In this document: positions 25,776 through 34,721 of the stretch, piece by piece
Position numbering within the stretch: position 1 is the first letter of the stretch
How the letters are laid out: every line of letters starts with the position of its first letter
Origin: Rhizobium sp. ASV8
Lineage (GTDB): Bacteria > Pseudomonadota > Alphaproteobacteria > Rhizobiales > Rhizobiaceae
Length of the DNA: 38,382 bases
Direction of reading: 5' to 3'
Assembly: GCF_016429255.1 (NCBI RefSeq)
Contig: NZ_JAELUG010000064.1
Location: forward strand, 1 to 38,382
Position numbers and translations under genes: made by a program
The notes under the pieces: model-generated
Database searches by the model: none
Seen by the model: only the letters and a program-made list of their open reading frames with translations
Told to the model about the DNA's origin: nothing

Positions 25776-26978
25776 GTGCTTCAACGACTTCAACGCAACG
25801 CGCGATGGCCCTTCGTCGGGCTACAGCTCAGCAACGTGGCGCTCAATTTCAGCCACGCTTTCGCGACCGTCCTCTATCCCTGGATCATGTACGACCTGAC
25901 CGGCAGCGTCGTGTGCATGGCGCTGATGGTGTTCATAAACGGCATCGTGCTTCTGGTCGGGATGGCCTCCGGCGGCTACGTGGCCGAATGGCTCGGCATA
26001 CGCTACACCGCACTCATCTCCGCCAAGATCGGAGCGCTGACGTCGTTGCTGGTCGCGGCACTCTATACCGCCGATTTTCTAAGCCCCGGCGTGCTCATCC
26101 TTCTCGGCCTTCTGAGCACGATCCTCGACGGCCCGGCAACGGTCGCCACCGAAGCCAAGGTGCCGGAAATAGCGCGGCTTTCGGGCCTGTCGGCGGCCGA
26201 TGCCAATTCCATCGACGACATGATCGACGGCCTGGTGCTCCTCACCGCTTCGGCTGCGAGCGCCTTCATCATCGCCGTCATCGGCGCCAAGGATGCTGCC
26301 TGGTGGATTGCGATCTGCAACTTTGCCGCCATGACGCTTCTGTCCCTCAGCCTGCCGAATTTCCGGTTGCGGCCGGCTCCGCGCCTGCAGGACATCATCG
26401 TTGCCGGGCGGCAGTTTCGCGGCCTCGCGATCTCGCTGCCGCTTGCCCTCTGCGCGAGTGCGGCACTGGGCTTCTTCATGACCCTGCAGATCTTCCTCGT
26501 ACCTGCCGCCTTGCGGCTGCAAGGCGCTTCCGTGGCCTGGCTCGGCATCTTCATTGCAGCGTCCGCCGCGGGCACGATCATGATGAACCTGCATCTGGCC
26601 TCCCGCCAGCGCCCGCCCGCTGCGGCATCCATCGTTTCGCGAGCTTTCCTGGGACTGGCATTCGCAACCGGTCTGATGTGGGTCGAGATATCGCCTTTGA
26701 CGATGATGCTGGCGGGTCTCGTCGCAGGGCTTTCGAACGGCTGGCTCTCGCCGGCATTCGTCTCGATCCTGCAGGTCAAGTCGCCCCGCGGTCGCCGACC
26801 CTATGTAATGGGACTTTCCTATTCCGTCGTTCTGCTGTTTCTGCCGCTCGAATACATTTTGACCGGTACGGCAATCGGCCTCACCTCGTTTCGCACGACC
26901 TGCACCCTTCTGGTGTTCCTGCTATCAATGGCAGCAGCAATCAGCGCTTCCTGGCTCGAGGCCATCGAGAACGATTAG
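25776..26978 (+). CDS. MFS transporter
   Basis: A 400-residue polytopic inner-membrane protein with about 11-12 hydrophobic helices, the usual size for the major facilitator superfamily. The first loop GGYVAEWLGIRYTALISAKIGA is the MFS motif A region (G-x-x-x-E-x-x-G-x-R). It resembles exporter-type members such as EntS-like proteins, but the substrate is not readable. The start GTG at 25776 has only a weak GGAA, so it is uncertain. It sits between two two-component systems and has the shared CCGCAA motif upstream. I infer an efflux role controlled by one or both regulators. Confidence 0.82.
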   Translation: MLQRLQRNARWPFVGLQLSNVALNFSHAFATVLYPWIMYDLTGSVVCMALMVFINGIVLLVGMASGGYVAEWLGIRYTALISAKIGALTSLLVAALYTADFLSPGVLILLGLLSTILDGPATVATEAKVPEIARLSGLSAADANSIDDMIDGLVLLTASAASAFIIAVIGAKDAAWWIAICNFAAMTLLSLSLPNFRLRPAPRLQDIIVAGRQFRGLAISLPLALCASAALGFFMTLQIFLVPAALRLQGASVAWLGIFIAASAAGTIMMNLHLASRQRPPAAASIVSRAFLGLAFATGLMWVEISPLTMMLAGLVAGLSNGWLSPAFVSILQVKSPRGRRPYVMGLSYSVVLLFLPLEYILTGTAIGLTSFRTTCTLLVFLLSMAAAISASWLEAIEND

Positions 26979-27020
26979 CCGGAAAATATCCGGCAAGCAG
27001 TCGACAATGCGGGAAAATCC

Positions 27021-27041
27021 CATTGCCGCAATGATATCGTA
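27021..27041. promoter_or_regulatory. CCGCAA motif, site 3 (regulator 2)
   Basis: CATTGCCGCAATG lies at 27021-27033, followed by TATCGTA 11 bases after TGCCGCA. It shares TTGCCGCAA with site 1 but lacks the ATG at the same offset. It lies about 60 bases before the start of regulator 2 and suggests autoregulation or cross-regulation. Confidence 0.45.
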
Positions 27042-27092
27042 ATGTTGATCGCTATGTCTTGACGACACTATTCAGTTTCGATGAGGGAAAGA

Positions 27093-27767
27093 ATGCGCCT
27101 CTTGCTCGTGGAAGATGAGCCGCAAATGGCTGATGCGCTTGCGACCGCCTTGCATCAATACGACATCATCGTCGATCACGCGCTCACCCTGGATTTTGCC
27201 AGAAGCGCAGTCGCCGAACATGTGCATGACATGATCGTGCTCGACAGGCAGCTGCCCGATGGCGACGGGCTGGAACTCATCCAGCATCTGCGGTCGATCG
27301 GTGCGACGGTGCCCGTCATCGTGCTGACTGCCCGCGGCTCTCTTGCAGACCGCGTCAACGGACTGGATCTCGGCGCTGACGACTATCTCTCCAAACCCTT
27401 CGCGCTCGAGGAGCTGCTGGCACGCATCCGTGCCCTGATGCGACGGCCGGCAAACGTCGCGCCGATGGTCGCCAGGCTCGGCCGGCTGGAATTCAGTCTC
27501 GACAACAGGGAGGCCCGAATTGCCGGCAAGGTGCTCGATCTGCCAAGGCGCGAGCTTCTCGTGCTGGAAACGCTGATCCGTCGTCAGGGTAGGACGGTTC
27601 TGAGGGCCGCTCTCGAAGAAGCGGTATATGCCTTCGATGACGAGATTCAGTCGAACGCGCTCGATTCGCACGTCTCGAGACTTCGCAAGAAATTGGCCGA
27701 GGCGCATGCCGATGTCGAGATCCATGGTATTCGCGGGGTCGGTTACCTCTTGAGGCCGATTGCATGA
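27093..27767 (+). CDS. OmpR-family response regulator 2
   Basis: A 224-residue response regulator, paralogue of regulator 1. Receiver marks are LVEDEPQM, D51 in IVLDRQLPDGDGL, VLTARG and DDYLSKPFALEELLARIR. The DNA-binding domain ends SHVSRLRKKLAEAHADVEIHGIRGVGYLL. ATG at 27093 lies 5 bases after GAGGGA. An ATG at 27081 is in frame but inside that site, so it is not used. Its stop overlaps kinase 2 by ATGA, exactly as in the first pair. The recognition-helix region (SNALDSHVSRLRKK) is nearly the same as in regulator 1 (SNTLDSHISRLRRK), so both may bind the same sites. Confidence 0.92.
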   Translation: MRLLLVEDEPQMADALATALHQYDIIVDHALTLDFARSAVAEHVHDMIVLDRQLPDGDGLELIQHLRSIGATVPVIVLTARGSLADRVNGLDLGADDYLSKPFALEELLARIRALMRRPANVAPMVARLGRLEFSLDNREARIAGKVLDLPRRELLVLETLIRRQGRTVLRAALEEAVYAFDDEIQSNALDSHVSRLRKKLAEAHADVEIHGIRGVGYLLRPIA

Positions 27768-29101
27768 AGCTTCTTACATCGAAATCGCTGAAGCGCCGGT
27801 TGATCGCGCAGCTTTTGCTTTTTCAGGTCGGCATTCTCTTCCTGTTCAGCGTCGCCTTCGTCGCCTACCTGCTGCAGGTTGGCGAGGGTATCGTTCTTTC
27901 CGACCCCGCATTCGCCGATGCCGCCGCAAGCGCTATCGAACGCAAGGCTGACGGCCATCTCGTTCTCAACGAGACGGAGGACCTTGCCAAGATCAGGCAG
28001 CGTTCCACCAACTTCTGGTTTGTCGCCCGCAGCGAGAAAGGCGAGATCGTACAGACGGGTAATGTGCCGCCGGTCTACGCCGTCATGGCGCAGCATCTGG
28101 ACAGCATCACCTTTGCCGACATCAGGGATACTCAGGCGCCCTTCACCTATCTTGCCGTCATTCGCCGCGCCTCCGGGCCTGCCGGCGATTTCATCGTGCT
28201 CGGCAAAGGCGATATGCTGAGCATGACCTACGCCATCCTCCTTCTCTCCAATCTGCTGATGGTGCCGATCCTTGTCCTCCTGGTCATCATCACGGTGATC
28301 GCCATTCCATGGATCGTCAGCCGGGCATTTTCGCGGCTTTCCACCATCGCGAAGGAAGCGGAAGCCATCGACATCGATCGTCGTGGCTACAGGCTTCCGG
28401 AGACGGGAATTCCCAATGAGGTCGTGCCGCTCGTCAACGCCATCAACGGTGCCCTGCAACGGCTCGATGAGGGGCATGAGCGCCATCAACGGTTCATCCT
28501 CGATGCGGCACATGAGCTACGCACGCCCGTCGCCATCCTCCAGACGCGCGTCGAGGCAATAGCGGAAGGGTCGATCCGCAACCGGCTTCTATCTGACGCG
28601 GGCCGCATCGCGGCGCTCGCCGAGCAGTTGCTCGACCTGCAGCGTCTGGACGTCACGGGCGACAGATTTACCTCCGTCGATCTGGTGGACATATGCCGCA
28701 ACGTTGCCGCCGACATGGCGCCCCTGGCTATCGCCCAGGGTTACGAACTATCGCTGGAAACGACGCTTCAACAGCTGGGCATCCAGGGAGATGCCGGTGC
28801 GCTGCAACGCGTCGTCGTCAACATCGTTCAGAACGCAATCGAGCATGGCAACGGCAAGGGAAACATCACGATCAGGATCAGCAGGCCCGCCGTCATCGAG
28901 ATTACGGATGAGGGCCCCGGCATACCCGTGACGGAACGCGAACGGATCTTCGAACCCTTCCATCGCCTGAAAGCACACGAGCACGGGGCCGGCCTCGGGC
29001 TCAATCTGGTGCAGGAAATCATGCGGCGGCATGGCGGTCAGGTTGTCGCGACGGACAACCCGCAGGGTGGTGCATGCTTTCGTCTGACCTTTCCTGGTTG
29101 A
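27764..29101 (+). CDS. Sensor histidine kinase 2
   Basis: A 445-residue membrane kinase, paralogue of kinase 1. TM1 is about 12-37 (LIAQLLLFQVGILFLFSVAFVAYLL), the periplasmic region about 38-150 and TM2 about 155-185. A HAMP-like linker follows. H250 lies in DAAHELRTPVAI. The catalytic domain has NIVQNAIEHG, DEGPGIP, FEPFHRL and GAGLGLNLVQEI. The sensor part is less conserved with kinase 1 than the catalytic part, which fits duplicated systems that sense different signals. The porin and RND operon follow downstream. Confidence 0.9.
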   Translation: MKLLTSKSLKRRLIAQLLLFQVGILFLFSVAFVAYLLQVGEGIVLSDPAFADAAASAIERKADGHLVLNETEDLAKIRQRSTNFWFVARSEKGEIVQTGNVPPVYAVMAQHLDSITFADIRDTQAPFTYLAVIRRASGPAGDFIVLGKGDMLSMTYAILLLSNLLMVPILVLLVIITVIAIPWIVSRAFSRLSTIAKEAEAIDIDRRGYRLPETGIPNEVVPLVNAINGALQRLDEGHERHQRFILDAAHELRTPVAILQTRVEAIAEGSIRNRLLSDAGRIAALAEQLLDLQRLDVTGDRFTSVDLVDICRNVAADMAPLAIAQGYELSLETTLQQLGIQGDAGALQRVVVNIVQNAIEHGNGKGNITIRISRPAVIEITDEGPGIPVTERERIFEPFHRLKAHEHGAGLGLNLVQEIMRRHGGQVVATDNPQGGACFRLTFPG

Positions 29102-29190
29102 GGTCGATCGGCAAACCCTTCCTTAAAAATAAGTTAAATATTTCCGCTCAACTCCATAAAAATACTAAATAATTTTTCAATATTTTCAAA

Positions 29191-29210
29191 TCTTGCAATG
29201 TAGCCGCAAT
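29191..29210. promoter_or_regulatory. CCGCAA motif, site 4 (porin/RND)
   Basis: ATGTAGCCGCAA lies at 29198-29209 in a strongly AT-rich stretch (29120-29200) that looks like a promoter. TCTTGCA (29191) and AGCCGCA (29202) are 11 bases apart. Further down the leader, GAACCGG-TTT-CCGGTTC (29284-29300) forms a perfect hairpin before the start at 29367. Confidence 0.5.
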
Positions 29211-29366
29211 TCTCATGAGCAAAATGACATGCATCTCCTTGGACCGATCCGTTCCCAAGACGGGCGGTGCCGGAGAGCAGCAGGAACCGGTTTCCGGTTC
29301 TCCAACGCAAACTGAGACCCCTCGAGCGCCAAGGGATGGCACATGGGTTTCGTATGGAGTTTACCA

Positions 29367-29996
29367 ATGTCGCTCAGCGCAAAATCGATTCTGTTCGCGG
29401 CTCTGACCATTACGGCCGCGACCAATGCATCCGCCGCCGACTACACGAATTACCCGGCGCCGGACAACAGCTACGAACGCCCGGCCGCCTTCCAATGGAG
29501 CGGTGCTTACTTCGGCGCGCATGGGGGCATCGCCTCGCCGAAGCTGAACCCTTTCTCCGGTGGCAAGGGCTTCGCAGCCGGCGTTCAGGCCGGTTACAAT
29601 TTCCAGGTCGGCCCGGGCATCATCGGCGCCGAACTGGAAGGTTCCTATCTCGGAAATGCAGAGGTGCGTGTGCCGAACGGTCGCCTGGAAGAGCGCTTCC
29701 GCGGCGCTGCCAAGGCCAAGGCCGGTCTGACATTCGACCGCACCTTCGTTTACGGGACCGCGGGTCTGACAATGACCAAGTATGAAGGCGGCAAGGGCAT
29801 TTCCGGCCCCAGCGGCTGGAAGCAGGGTTATCTGCTCGGCGCCGGCGTCGAGCAGGGTTTCGCCGGCGGTCTCTCCGCCAAGCTCGAATACAATTACGTC
29901 ACGACCAACGATGTGACGACCTATTCAGCCGGCGGTAAGTCGAAGACCGATCTGCATGACCATGTCATCAAGGCCGGCCTGAACTATCGCTTCTGA
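29367..29996 (+). CDS. Omp25/Omp31-like outer-membrane beta-barrel protein
   Basis: A 209-residue small porin-like protein. The signal peptide (MSLSAKSILFAALTITAATNASA) is followed by ADYTNYPAPDNSYERPAAFQWSGAYFGAHGGI, the typical start of the Brucella/Rhizobium Omp25/31 family. Alternating barrel strands follow, such as GFAAGVQAGYNFQVGPGIIGAELEGSYLG and YLLGAGVEQGF. It ends in KAGLNYRF, a terminal Phe as needed for BAM insertion. ATG at 29367 lies 8 bases after GGAG; an ATG at 29343 is in frame but unsupported. It follows two-component system 2 and precedes an RND pump, and may be co-regulated with both. Confidence 0.88.
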   Translation: MSLSAKSILFAALTITAATNASAADYTNYPAPDNSYERPAAFQWSGAYFGAHGGIASPKLNPFSGGKGFAAGVQAGYNFQVGPGIIGAELEGSYLGNAEVRVPNGRLEERFRGAAKAKAGLTFDRTFVYGTAGLTMTKYEGGKGISGPSGWKQGYLLGAGVEQGFAGGLSAKLEYNYVTTNDVTTYSAGGKSKTDLHDHVIKAGLNYRF

Positions 29997-30050
29997 GCGG
30001 ACACGTTCCGCAGAGGTCGGCGCACCCTTCACGCGGGGCAGCGCCTGACG

Positions 30051-30104
30051 GAGAGCGGCGAAAGTCGACCGATCCAACCCCGAGTCGGTCGGCTCGCCGC
30101 TCTC
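30051..30104 (+). other. Large hairpin between porin and RND adaptor genes
   Basis: GAGAGCGGCG (30051-30060) and CGCCGCTCTC (30095-30104) form a perfect 10-bp stem. Inside, GACCGA (30067-30072) pairs with TCGGTC (30085-30090). No U tract follows. It may stabilise the porin mRNA 3' end or partly terminate before the efflux genes. Confidence 0.6.
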
Positions 30105-30124
30105 GCTTTCGAGACGACAGCACA

Positions 30125-31264
30125 ATGTTGGGTGTCATGACGAGCCGTGTCGCAAAAATAACGATCATGCTGACGTTCATTGCCCTGGGAGTCACGAGTG
30201 CCGTGATCGCGCCAGCCAGCCGTGACGTTCGCGGTTCGGCGCAGGTCGAGCTGACGCCTGCAGTCAAGACGATCGAGCTCGCCCCGATGGAGGTGGCGAA
30301 AGTTCGCCGGCAAAGCTATGCGCAGGACATTCGCATCAACGGTTTCATCCAGCCTGCGCGGCGTGTGACGCTGACGGCAAGATTGTCCGGCACGCTGGCC
30401 ACAGTCGATGCCGATGTGGGGACGGCCGTTCACGCAGGCGACACCATCGCACGCTTCGACACGGAAACGCTGACACTTTCGCTGAACAAGCTGGTCGCAA
30501 CCACGGAAGCCAAGGCGGCGACGATTCTGCGCGCGCAGAAGGACCTGGAACGCACCCGCAGTCTCGCCGCCACCGGCGGTGTCGCCCAGGCGAAGCTGAC
30601 GGAGGTCGAGACCAATCTCGCTGTCTTGAAAGCCGAGCTACGCGCTCTTCAGGCCGAAGAGGCCGAAGCACGGCGCGCGCTGGACGACGCTGTCGTCACC
30701 GCGCCGTTCGACGGTATCGTCAACGCCCGCAAGATCAATCCCGGCCAGGCCGTGTCGATCAATACGGAGCTGTTCGAGATCGTCGATATCGCGCAGCTGG
30801 ATCTGGTAGCCCTCATTCCGCCGCAGGAGAGTGCCGGGCTCTCTATCGGGCAAACGGCGTCCATCGAGATCGAGGGACTGCCAGATAAATCGCTGGCGGC
30901 TCGACTCGACAGGATAAGCCCGGCAACTCTCGACAACTCGCGATCGCTGCAGGTCTATCTTCGGCTCGATCACACCATGCCCGGCCTCCGCGGCGGCATG
31001 TTCGGCCACGGCACGCTGCAGATCGAGAAACGTATGAATATACTGGCGGTCCCGGTCGCCGCGATCGTCAAGGACGGCGGTGAAACCTTCATCCGAACCA
31101 TCGTCGACGGCGCGGTGCGCCGGCAAGCCGTCACGCTCGGCTCAGCCAAGGTCGGTGAGGATCTGGTCGAGATTCGCTCAGGACTGAGTGAAGGCGATGT
31201 CGTCATAACCGTCCCGCTCAAGGACGCCTCCAACGGCACTTCCGTGAAAATCGCGGAACGCTGA
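30125..31264 (+). CDS. RND efflux periplasmic adaptor (membrane fusion protein)
   Basis: A 379-residue adaptor of the AcrA/MdtA family. It links the RND pump to an outer-membrane channel across the periplasm. One N-terminal hydrophobic segment (about 12-30) anchors or exports it. The barrel/lipoyl half motif is RLSGTLATVDADVGTAVHAGDTIARFD. A coiled-coil hairpin spans about 120-185 (LERTRSLAATGG...LKAELRALQAEEAEARRAL), followed by the second lipoyl half VVTAPFDGIVNARKINPGQAV. The hairpin is short. No lipobox is present, unlike AcrA. No strong ribosome binding site is seen before ATG 30125 or ATG 30137, so the start is uncertain. The pump gene follows after 9 bases. Confidence 0.88.
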   Translation: MLGVMTSRVAKITIMLTFIALGVTSAVIAPASRDVRGSAQVELTPAVKTIELAPMEVAKVRRQSYAQDIRINGFIQPARRVTLTARLSGTLATVDADVGTAVHAGDTIARFDTETLTLSLNKLVATTEAKAATILRAQKDLERTRSLAATGGVAQAKLTEVETNLAVLKAELRALQAEEAEARRALDDAVVTAPFDGIVNARKINPGQAVSINTELFEIVDIAQLDLVALIPPQESAGLSIGQTASIEIEGLPDKSLAARLDRISPATLDNSRSLQVYLRLDHTMPGLRGGMFGHGTLQIEKRMNILAVPVAAIVKDGGETFIRTIVDGAVRRQAVTLGSAKVGEDLVEIRSGLSEGDVVITVPLKDASNGTSVKIAER

Positions 31265-31273
31265 GGGCCATCA

Positions 31274-34200
31274 ATGCTTCTAGCCCGTATTTCCATTCAG
31301 CAGCCCGTTTTCGCCACGATGGTCATGGTTGCCATCGTGGTGCTCGGCGTGACAGCCTGGTCGCGCCTGCCCGTCGACCTGTTGCCGTCGATCGACCTGC
31401 CGGCCGTGGTGGTCTCCACCAATTTTGATGGGGCCTCGGCTCTGGCTGTCGAACAGCAGGTCAGCCGGCCTATCGAAGAGAGCATCGGCGCCATCGCCGG
31501 CGTCAAGAAGGTCACGTCACGCTCCTCGACCGGCAATTCGCTCGTCATTGCGGAATTCACACTCGAGACGCCGTCGCGAGCCGCGGCGGACGAGGTGCGA
31601 GATCGCATATCGCGCCTTCAGGACGCGCTTCCCGACGGCGCGGATCGGCCAATCGTGACGCGTTTCAATCCGCAGGATGCGCCGATCATGGCGCTGGCAG
31701 CCTTCTCGTCGGAGACGTCGATCAGCCGCATGACGAAAATCGCCGACACGACGATTGTGCCGCGATTGCGCCGCGTACCGGGCGTCGGTCAGGTGACGCT
31801 GGTCGGCGGAAGCGAAGATCAGGTGCGCATCCAACCCGATCCGGCAAAGCTTCAGTCCTTCGGCATTCCGATCCCGACCGTCATCGATGCCATACAGCGG
31901 GCAACACGCGACAGCGCCATCGGCTCCATCACGTCTTCGACGCGCGAGCGCAGCATCACGGTCAGCGTTCAACCGGGTAGCGTCAGGGAGTTTGCCGACA
32001 TCGTCGTCACGCAGGACAGCGCCGGACGCGCCATCCGCCTCTCGGAAGTTGCCGACGTGATGGAAGCTGGCGCCGATCCGAAGAGCCGGGCCTGGTTCAA
32101 CGGTAAACCAGCGCTCGGCCTCGATATCAACAAGCTGGAAGGCGCAAACACCGTCGCGGTCGCACAGGGCATCGAACGGGAACTGACGCGCCTGAGGAAA
32201 GATGACGCTCTGCGGGATATCGGCATCGTCGTGTCGCAAGACAGCTCCCGCACGATCGTCGGCCAGATCGGCGATGTGCAACGAACGATCGTCGAAGGCG
32301 GCGCGCTGACGATCGTCATCGTCCTGCTGTTTCTCAACTCGTGGCGCTCGACCATCATCACGGCGCTCACCCTGCCGGTCGCGGTCATCGGAACCTTCGC
32401 CGCCATGGCCGTCATGGGCTTCAGCCTCAATCTGATGACCATGCTGGCGCTGTCGATCTGCATCGGCATCCTGATCGATGACGCCATTGTCGTGCGAGAG
32501 AATATCAGCCGCCATGCTGCCATGGGTAAGGATCGCAAGCAGGCGGCGCTGGACGGCACATCGGAGATTGGCCTTGCGGTGCTCGCCACCACACTCTCCA
32601 TCGTCGCGGTTTTCCTTCCCGTCGCCTTCATGGGCGGCATCATCGGCCGGTTCTTCCTCCAGTTTGGCATCACCGTTTCAGTCGCGGTCCTGATTTCGCT
32701 CTTCGTGTCCTTCACGCTCGACCCGATGCTATCAAGCGTCTGGGTCGACAATTCCGCATCGGGAAAAAGGGGGCGCCTTCAGGCGATGCTCGACCGTTTC
32801 GACCGCGGCTTCGAAAAAGTTGCGCAGCGCTACGGCAGGATCGTCGGCTGGTGCCTCGGCCATCGCGGCATAACCTCGATCTGCGTCGCGGCATTGTTCA
32901 TCGGAGGGCTCTGCCTCGTCATGAGGATCGGCACGGAATTCGTGCCGAAATCGGATCAGGGGATGGTCACGGTCAGCCTTACCCTGCCTGAAGGTTCGTC
33001 GGTCGAATATACCGCGGCGAAGATCAGGCAAACTGAAGCCATCCTGCGGACGTTTCCGGACATTCAGGATCTCTACTCCACCGTCAATAGCGGCGATGGC
33101 GCCAATACCAATGAAGCAAGAATAGCCGCTTCGCTGGTGCCCTCGGACAAGAGAACGATGACCTCGGTCACCATCGCGCCGAAACTGCGCGACGCGTTGA
33201 GCCCGGTGGGTGGTGTCACCATAGAGGTCGGGCAGCCGGGCGATGGTTCCGGCGGAGGAGCAAAAACGATCCAGATATCCGTCCAGGGCGGTGATCTCGA
33301 CGTCCTCGAGAACCTGTCGAAAGAGATGAAAGCCAAACTCGACAAGATCAAGGGACTGATAGACCTCGAATCCTCCGCGGATAAGAAGCGTCCGATGCTG
33401 ATGATCCGGCTTCGCACGGTCGAGGCGGCGGACCTTGGGATTTCAACGGCGACCATCGAGCGCAACCTTCGGCCTCTGGTGGCCGGGGAAAAGCTGACGA
33501 GCTGGGCACATGGCGGCGCCGAATCCCGCTATGTCGCCATTCGATTGCCGGAAGCGGGTCGCCGGACGATCGATGATCTCAAGCAAATTCCCATCCCCGT
33601 CGAACGGTCAGGTGCAAAAGGCCCGGCAACGACAGTGCCGTTGTCGCAGGTCGCGGATGTCACGGAAACCTTGGCGCCACAGACCATCGTCCGCCGCGAT
33701 GGCGACCGTGAGGTCCGTCTCTCCGCAAATCTGAGTGGACAGCCGCTCGGAACTGTCGTCAGCGATATCCAGACGGTCATCGCCTCGACGGACCTGCCGG
33801 CCGGCTACCGCATCATCATCGGTGGCGAGGCCGACGACATGATGGAGAGCTTCGGCTATGCGGTGCAGGCCCTGGTCCTTGCCATCGTCTTCATTTACCT
33901 CATCCTTGCCTCGCAATTCGGCTCCTTCATCCAGCCCATCGCGATCATGACGAGCCTGCCTCTTTCGATCAGCGGCGTACTGCTCGGTCTTCTTGTGACC
34001 GGCTCGACGATCAACATCTTCTCAGTGATCGGCTTCATCATGCTGATGGGGCTGGTGACGAAGAACGCAATCCTGCTCGTCGATCACGCCAACAAGCGCC
34101 GCCTGGAGGGCGCCAGCATGCGGCAAAGCCTGATCGAAGCCGGAACGGTCCGTTTCCGCCCGATCGTCATGACCACCTCGGCCATGATCATCGGCATGAT

Positions 34201-34402
34201 GCCGCTGGCGCTGGGCTTCGGCGAGGGCGGGCAGGAGCGTGCATCGATGGCCCATGCGGTCATCGGCGGCCTGATCTCCTCGACGGCATTGACGCTCGTA
34301 TTCGTGCCGGTCGCCTTGTCGTTGATCGAAAGCTGCAGGACAATGCTGGTGAAGAAACGCGATCGTCCGGAAACCGAACAGTTGAAGGATGCAGCCATAT
34401 GA
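31274..34402 (+). CDS. RND efflux pump (AcrB/MdtB-like, HAE1 family)
   Basis: A 1042-residue inner-membrane proton-driven exporter, full length for the family. N-terminal TM1 is QQPVFATMVMVAIVVLGVTAW. Two large periplasmic loops alternate with the helices TM2-6 and TM8-12. The proton relay Asp pair is D402/D403 in IGILIDDAIVVREN. Later helices include FIYLILASQFGSFIQPIAIMTSLPLS and MLMGLVTKNAILLVDHAN, with the conserved Lys. The porter region EFVPKSDQGMVTVSLTLPEGSS resembles the HAE1/MdtB group. AGGG lies about 8 bases before the ATG. The drug or lipid substrate is unknown. No TolC-like gene is present in this window. Confidence 0.92.
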   Translation: MLLARISIQQPVFATMVMVAIVVLGVTAWSRLPVDLLPSIDLPAVVVSTNFDGASALAVEQQVSRPIEESIGAIAGVKKVTSRSSTGNSLVIAEFTLETPSRAAADEVRDRISRLQDALPDGADRPIVTRFNPQDAPIMALAAFSSETSISRMTKIADTTIVPRLRRVPGVGQVTLVGGSEDQVRIQPDPAKLQSFGIPIPTVIDAIQRATRDSAIGSITSSTRERSITVSVQPGSVREFADIVVTQDSAGRAIRLSEVADVMEAGADPKSRAWFNGKPALGLDINKLEGANTVAVAQGIERELTRLRKDDALRDIGIVVSQDSSRTIVGQIGDVQRTIVEGGALTIVIVLLFLNSWRSTIITALTLPVAVIGTFAAMAVMGFSLNLMTMLALSICIGILIDDAIVVRENISRHAAMGKDRKQAALDGTSEIGLAVLATTLSIVAVFLPVAFMGGIIGRFFLQFGITVSVAVLISLFVSFTLDPMLSSVWVDNSASGKRGRLQAMLDRFDRGFEKVAQRYGRIVGWCLGHRGITSICVAALFIGGLCLVMRIGTEFVPKSDQGMVTVSLTLPEGSSVEYTAAKIRQTEAILRTFPDIQDLYSTVNSGDGANTNEARIAASLVPSDKRTMTSVTIAPKLRDALSPVGGVTIEVGQPGDGSGGGAKTIQISVQGGDLDVLENLSKEMKAKLDKIKGLIDLESSADKKRPMLMIRLRTVEAADLGISTATIERNLRPLVAGEKLTSWAHGGAESRYVAIRLPEAGRRTIDDLKQIPIPVERSGAKGPATTVPLSQVADVTETLAPQTIVRRDGDREVRLSANLSGQPLGTVVSDIQTVIASTDLPAGYRIIIGGEADDMMESFGYAVQALVLAIVFIYLILASQFGSFIQPIAIMTSLPLSISGVLLGLLVTGSTINIFSVIGFIMLMGLVTKNAILLVDHANKRRLEGASMRQSLIEAGTVRFRPIVMTTSAMIIGMMPLALGFGEGGQERASMAHAVIGGLISSTALTLVFVPVALSLIESCRTMLVKKRDRPETEQLKDAAI

Positions 34403-34671
34403 CGAGAAACGACCCCTGGTTCCGCGTGAAGGCCTATGGCTTCGGTGCTGGCCTGCCTTGCCGCTGGCAGGGCTGGGCAGTGCTCGCGATCTATCTCGTA
34501 GCCATCGTCATGGTGGCTGTTTTCGCCGGACCCTACTCGGTTAGCCATCCGATCCACTATGCAGTCGCAATCTTCATTCCGACGGCGCTAGTGCTGTTGA
34601 TAAGCTGGTGGAAGAGCGATGCCCCATGGCGGTGGCGCTGGGGCGAAGCCAAGAATGATGGCAATCGATGA
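34399..34671 (+). CDS. Small two-helix membrane protein coupled to RND pump
   Basis: A 90-residue protein whose ATG overlaps the pump stop (ATGA). It begins MTRNDPWFRVKAYGFGAGLP, then has TM1 at about 25-44 (GWAVLAIYLVAIVMVAVFAG) and TM2 at about 53-70 (HYAVAIFIPTALVLLISWWK). The tail is Trp-rich and basic (WRWRWGEAK). I recall similar unnamed small membrane proteins beginning with a Y-G-x-G-x-GLP-x-x-WQGW pattern, but know no function. The coupling suggests a small accessory subunit of the pump, by analogy with AcrZ. This is inference. Confidence 0.7.
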   Translation: MTRNDPWFRVKAYGFGAGLPCRWQGWAVLAIYLVAIVMVAVFAGPYSVSHPIHYAVAIFIPTALVLLISWWKSDAPWRWRWGEAKNDGNR

Positions 34672-34721
34672 GGCCAACGCCTCGGGTTCGTGGGCAACCG
34701 CCCCTGCCGTCTCGAGCACTT

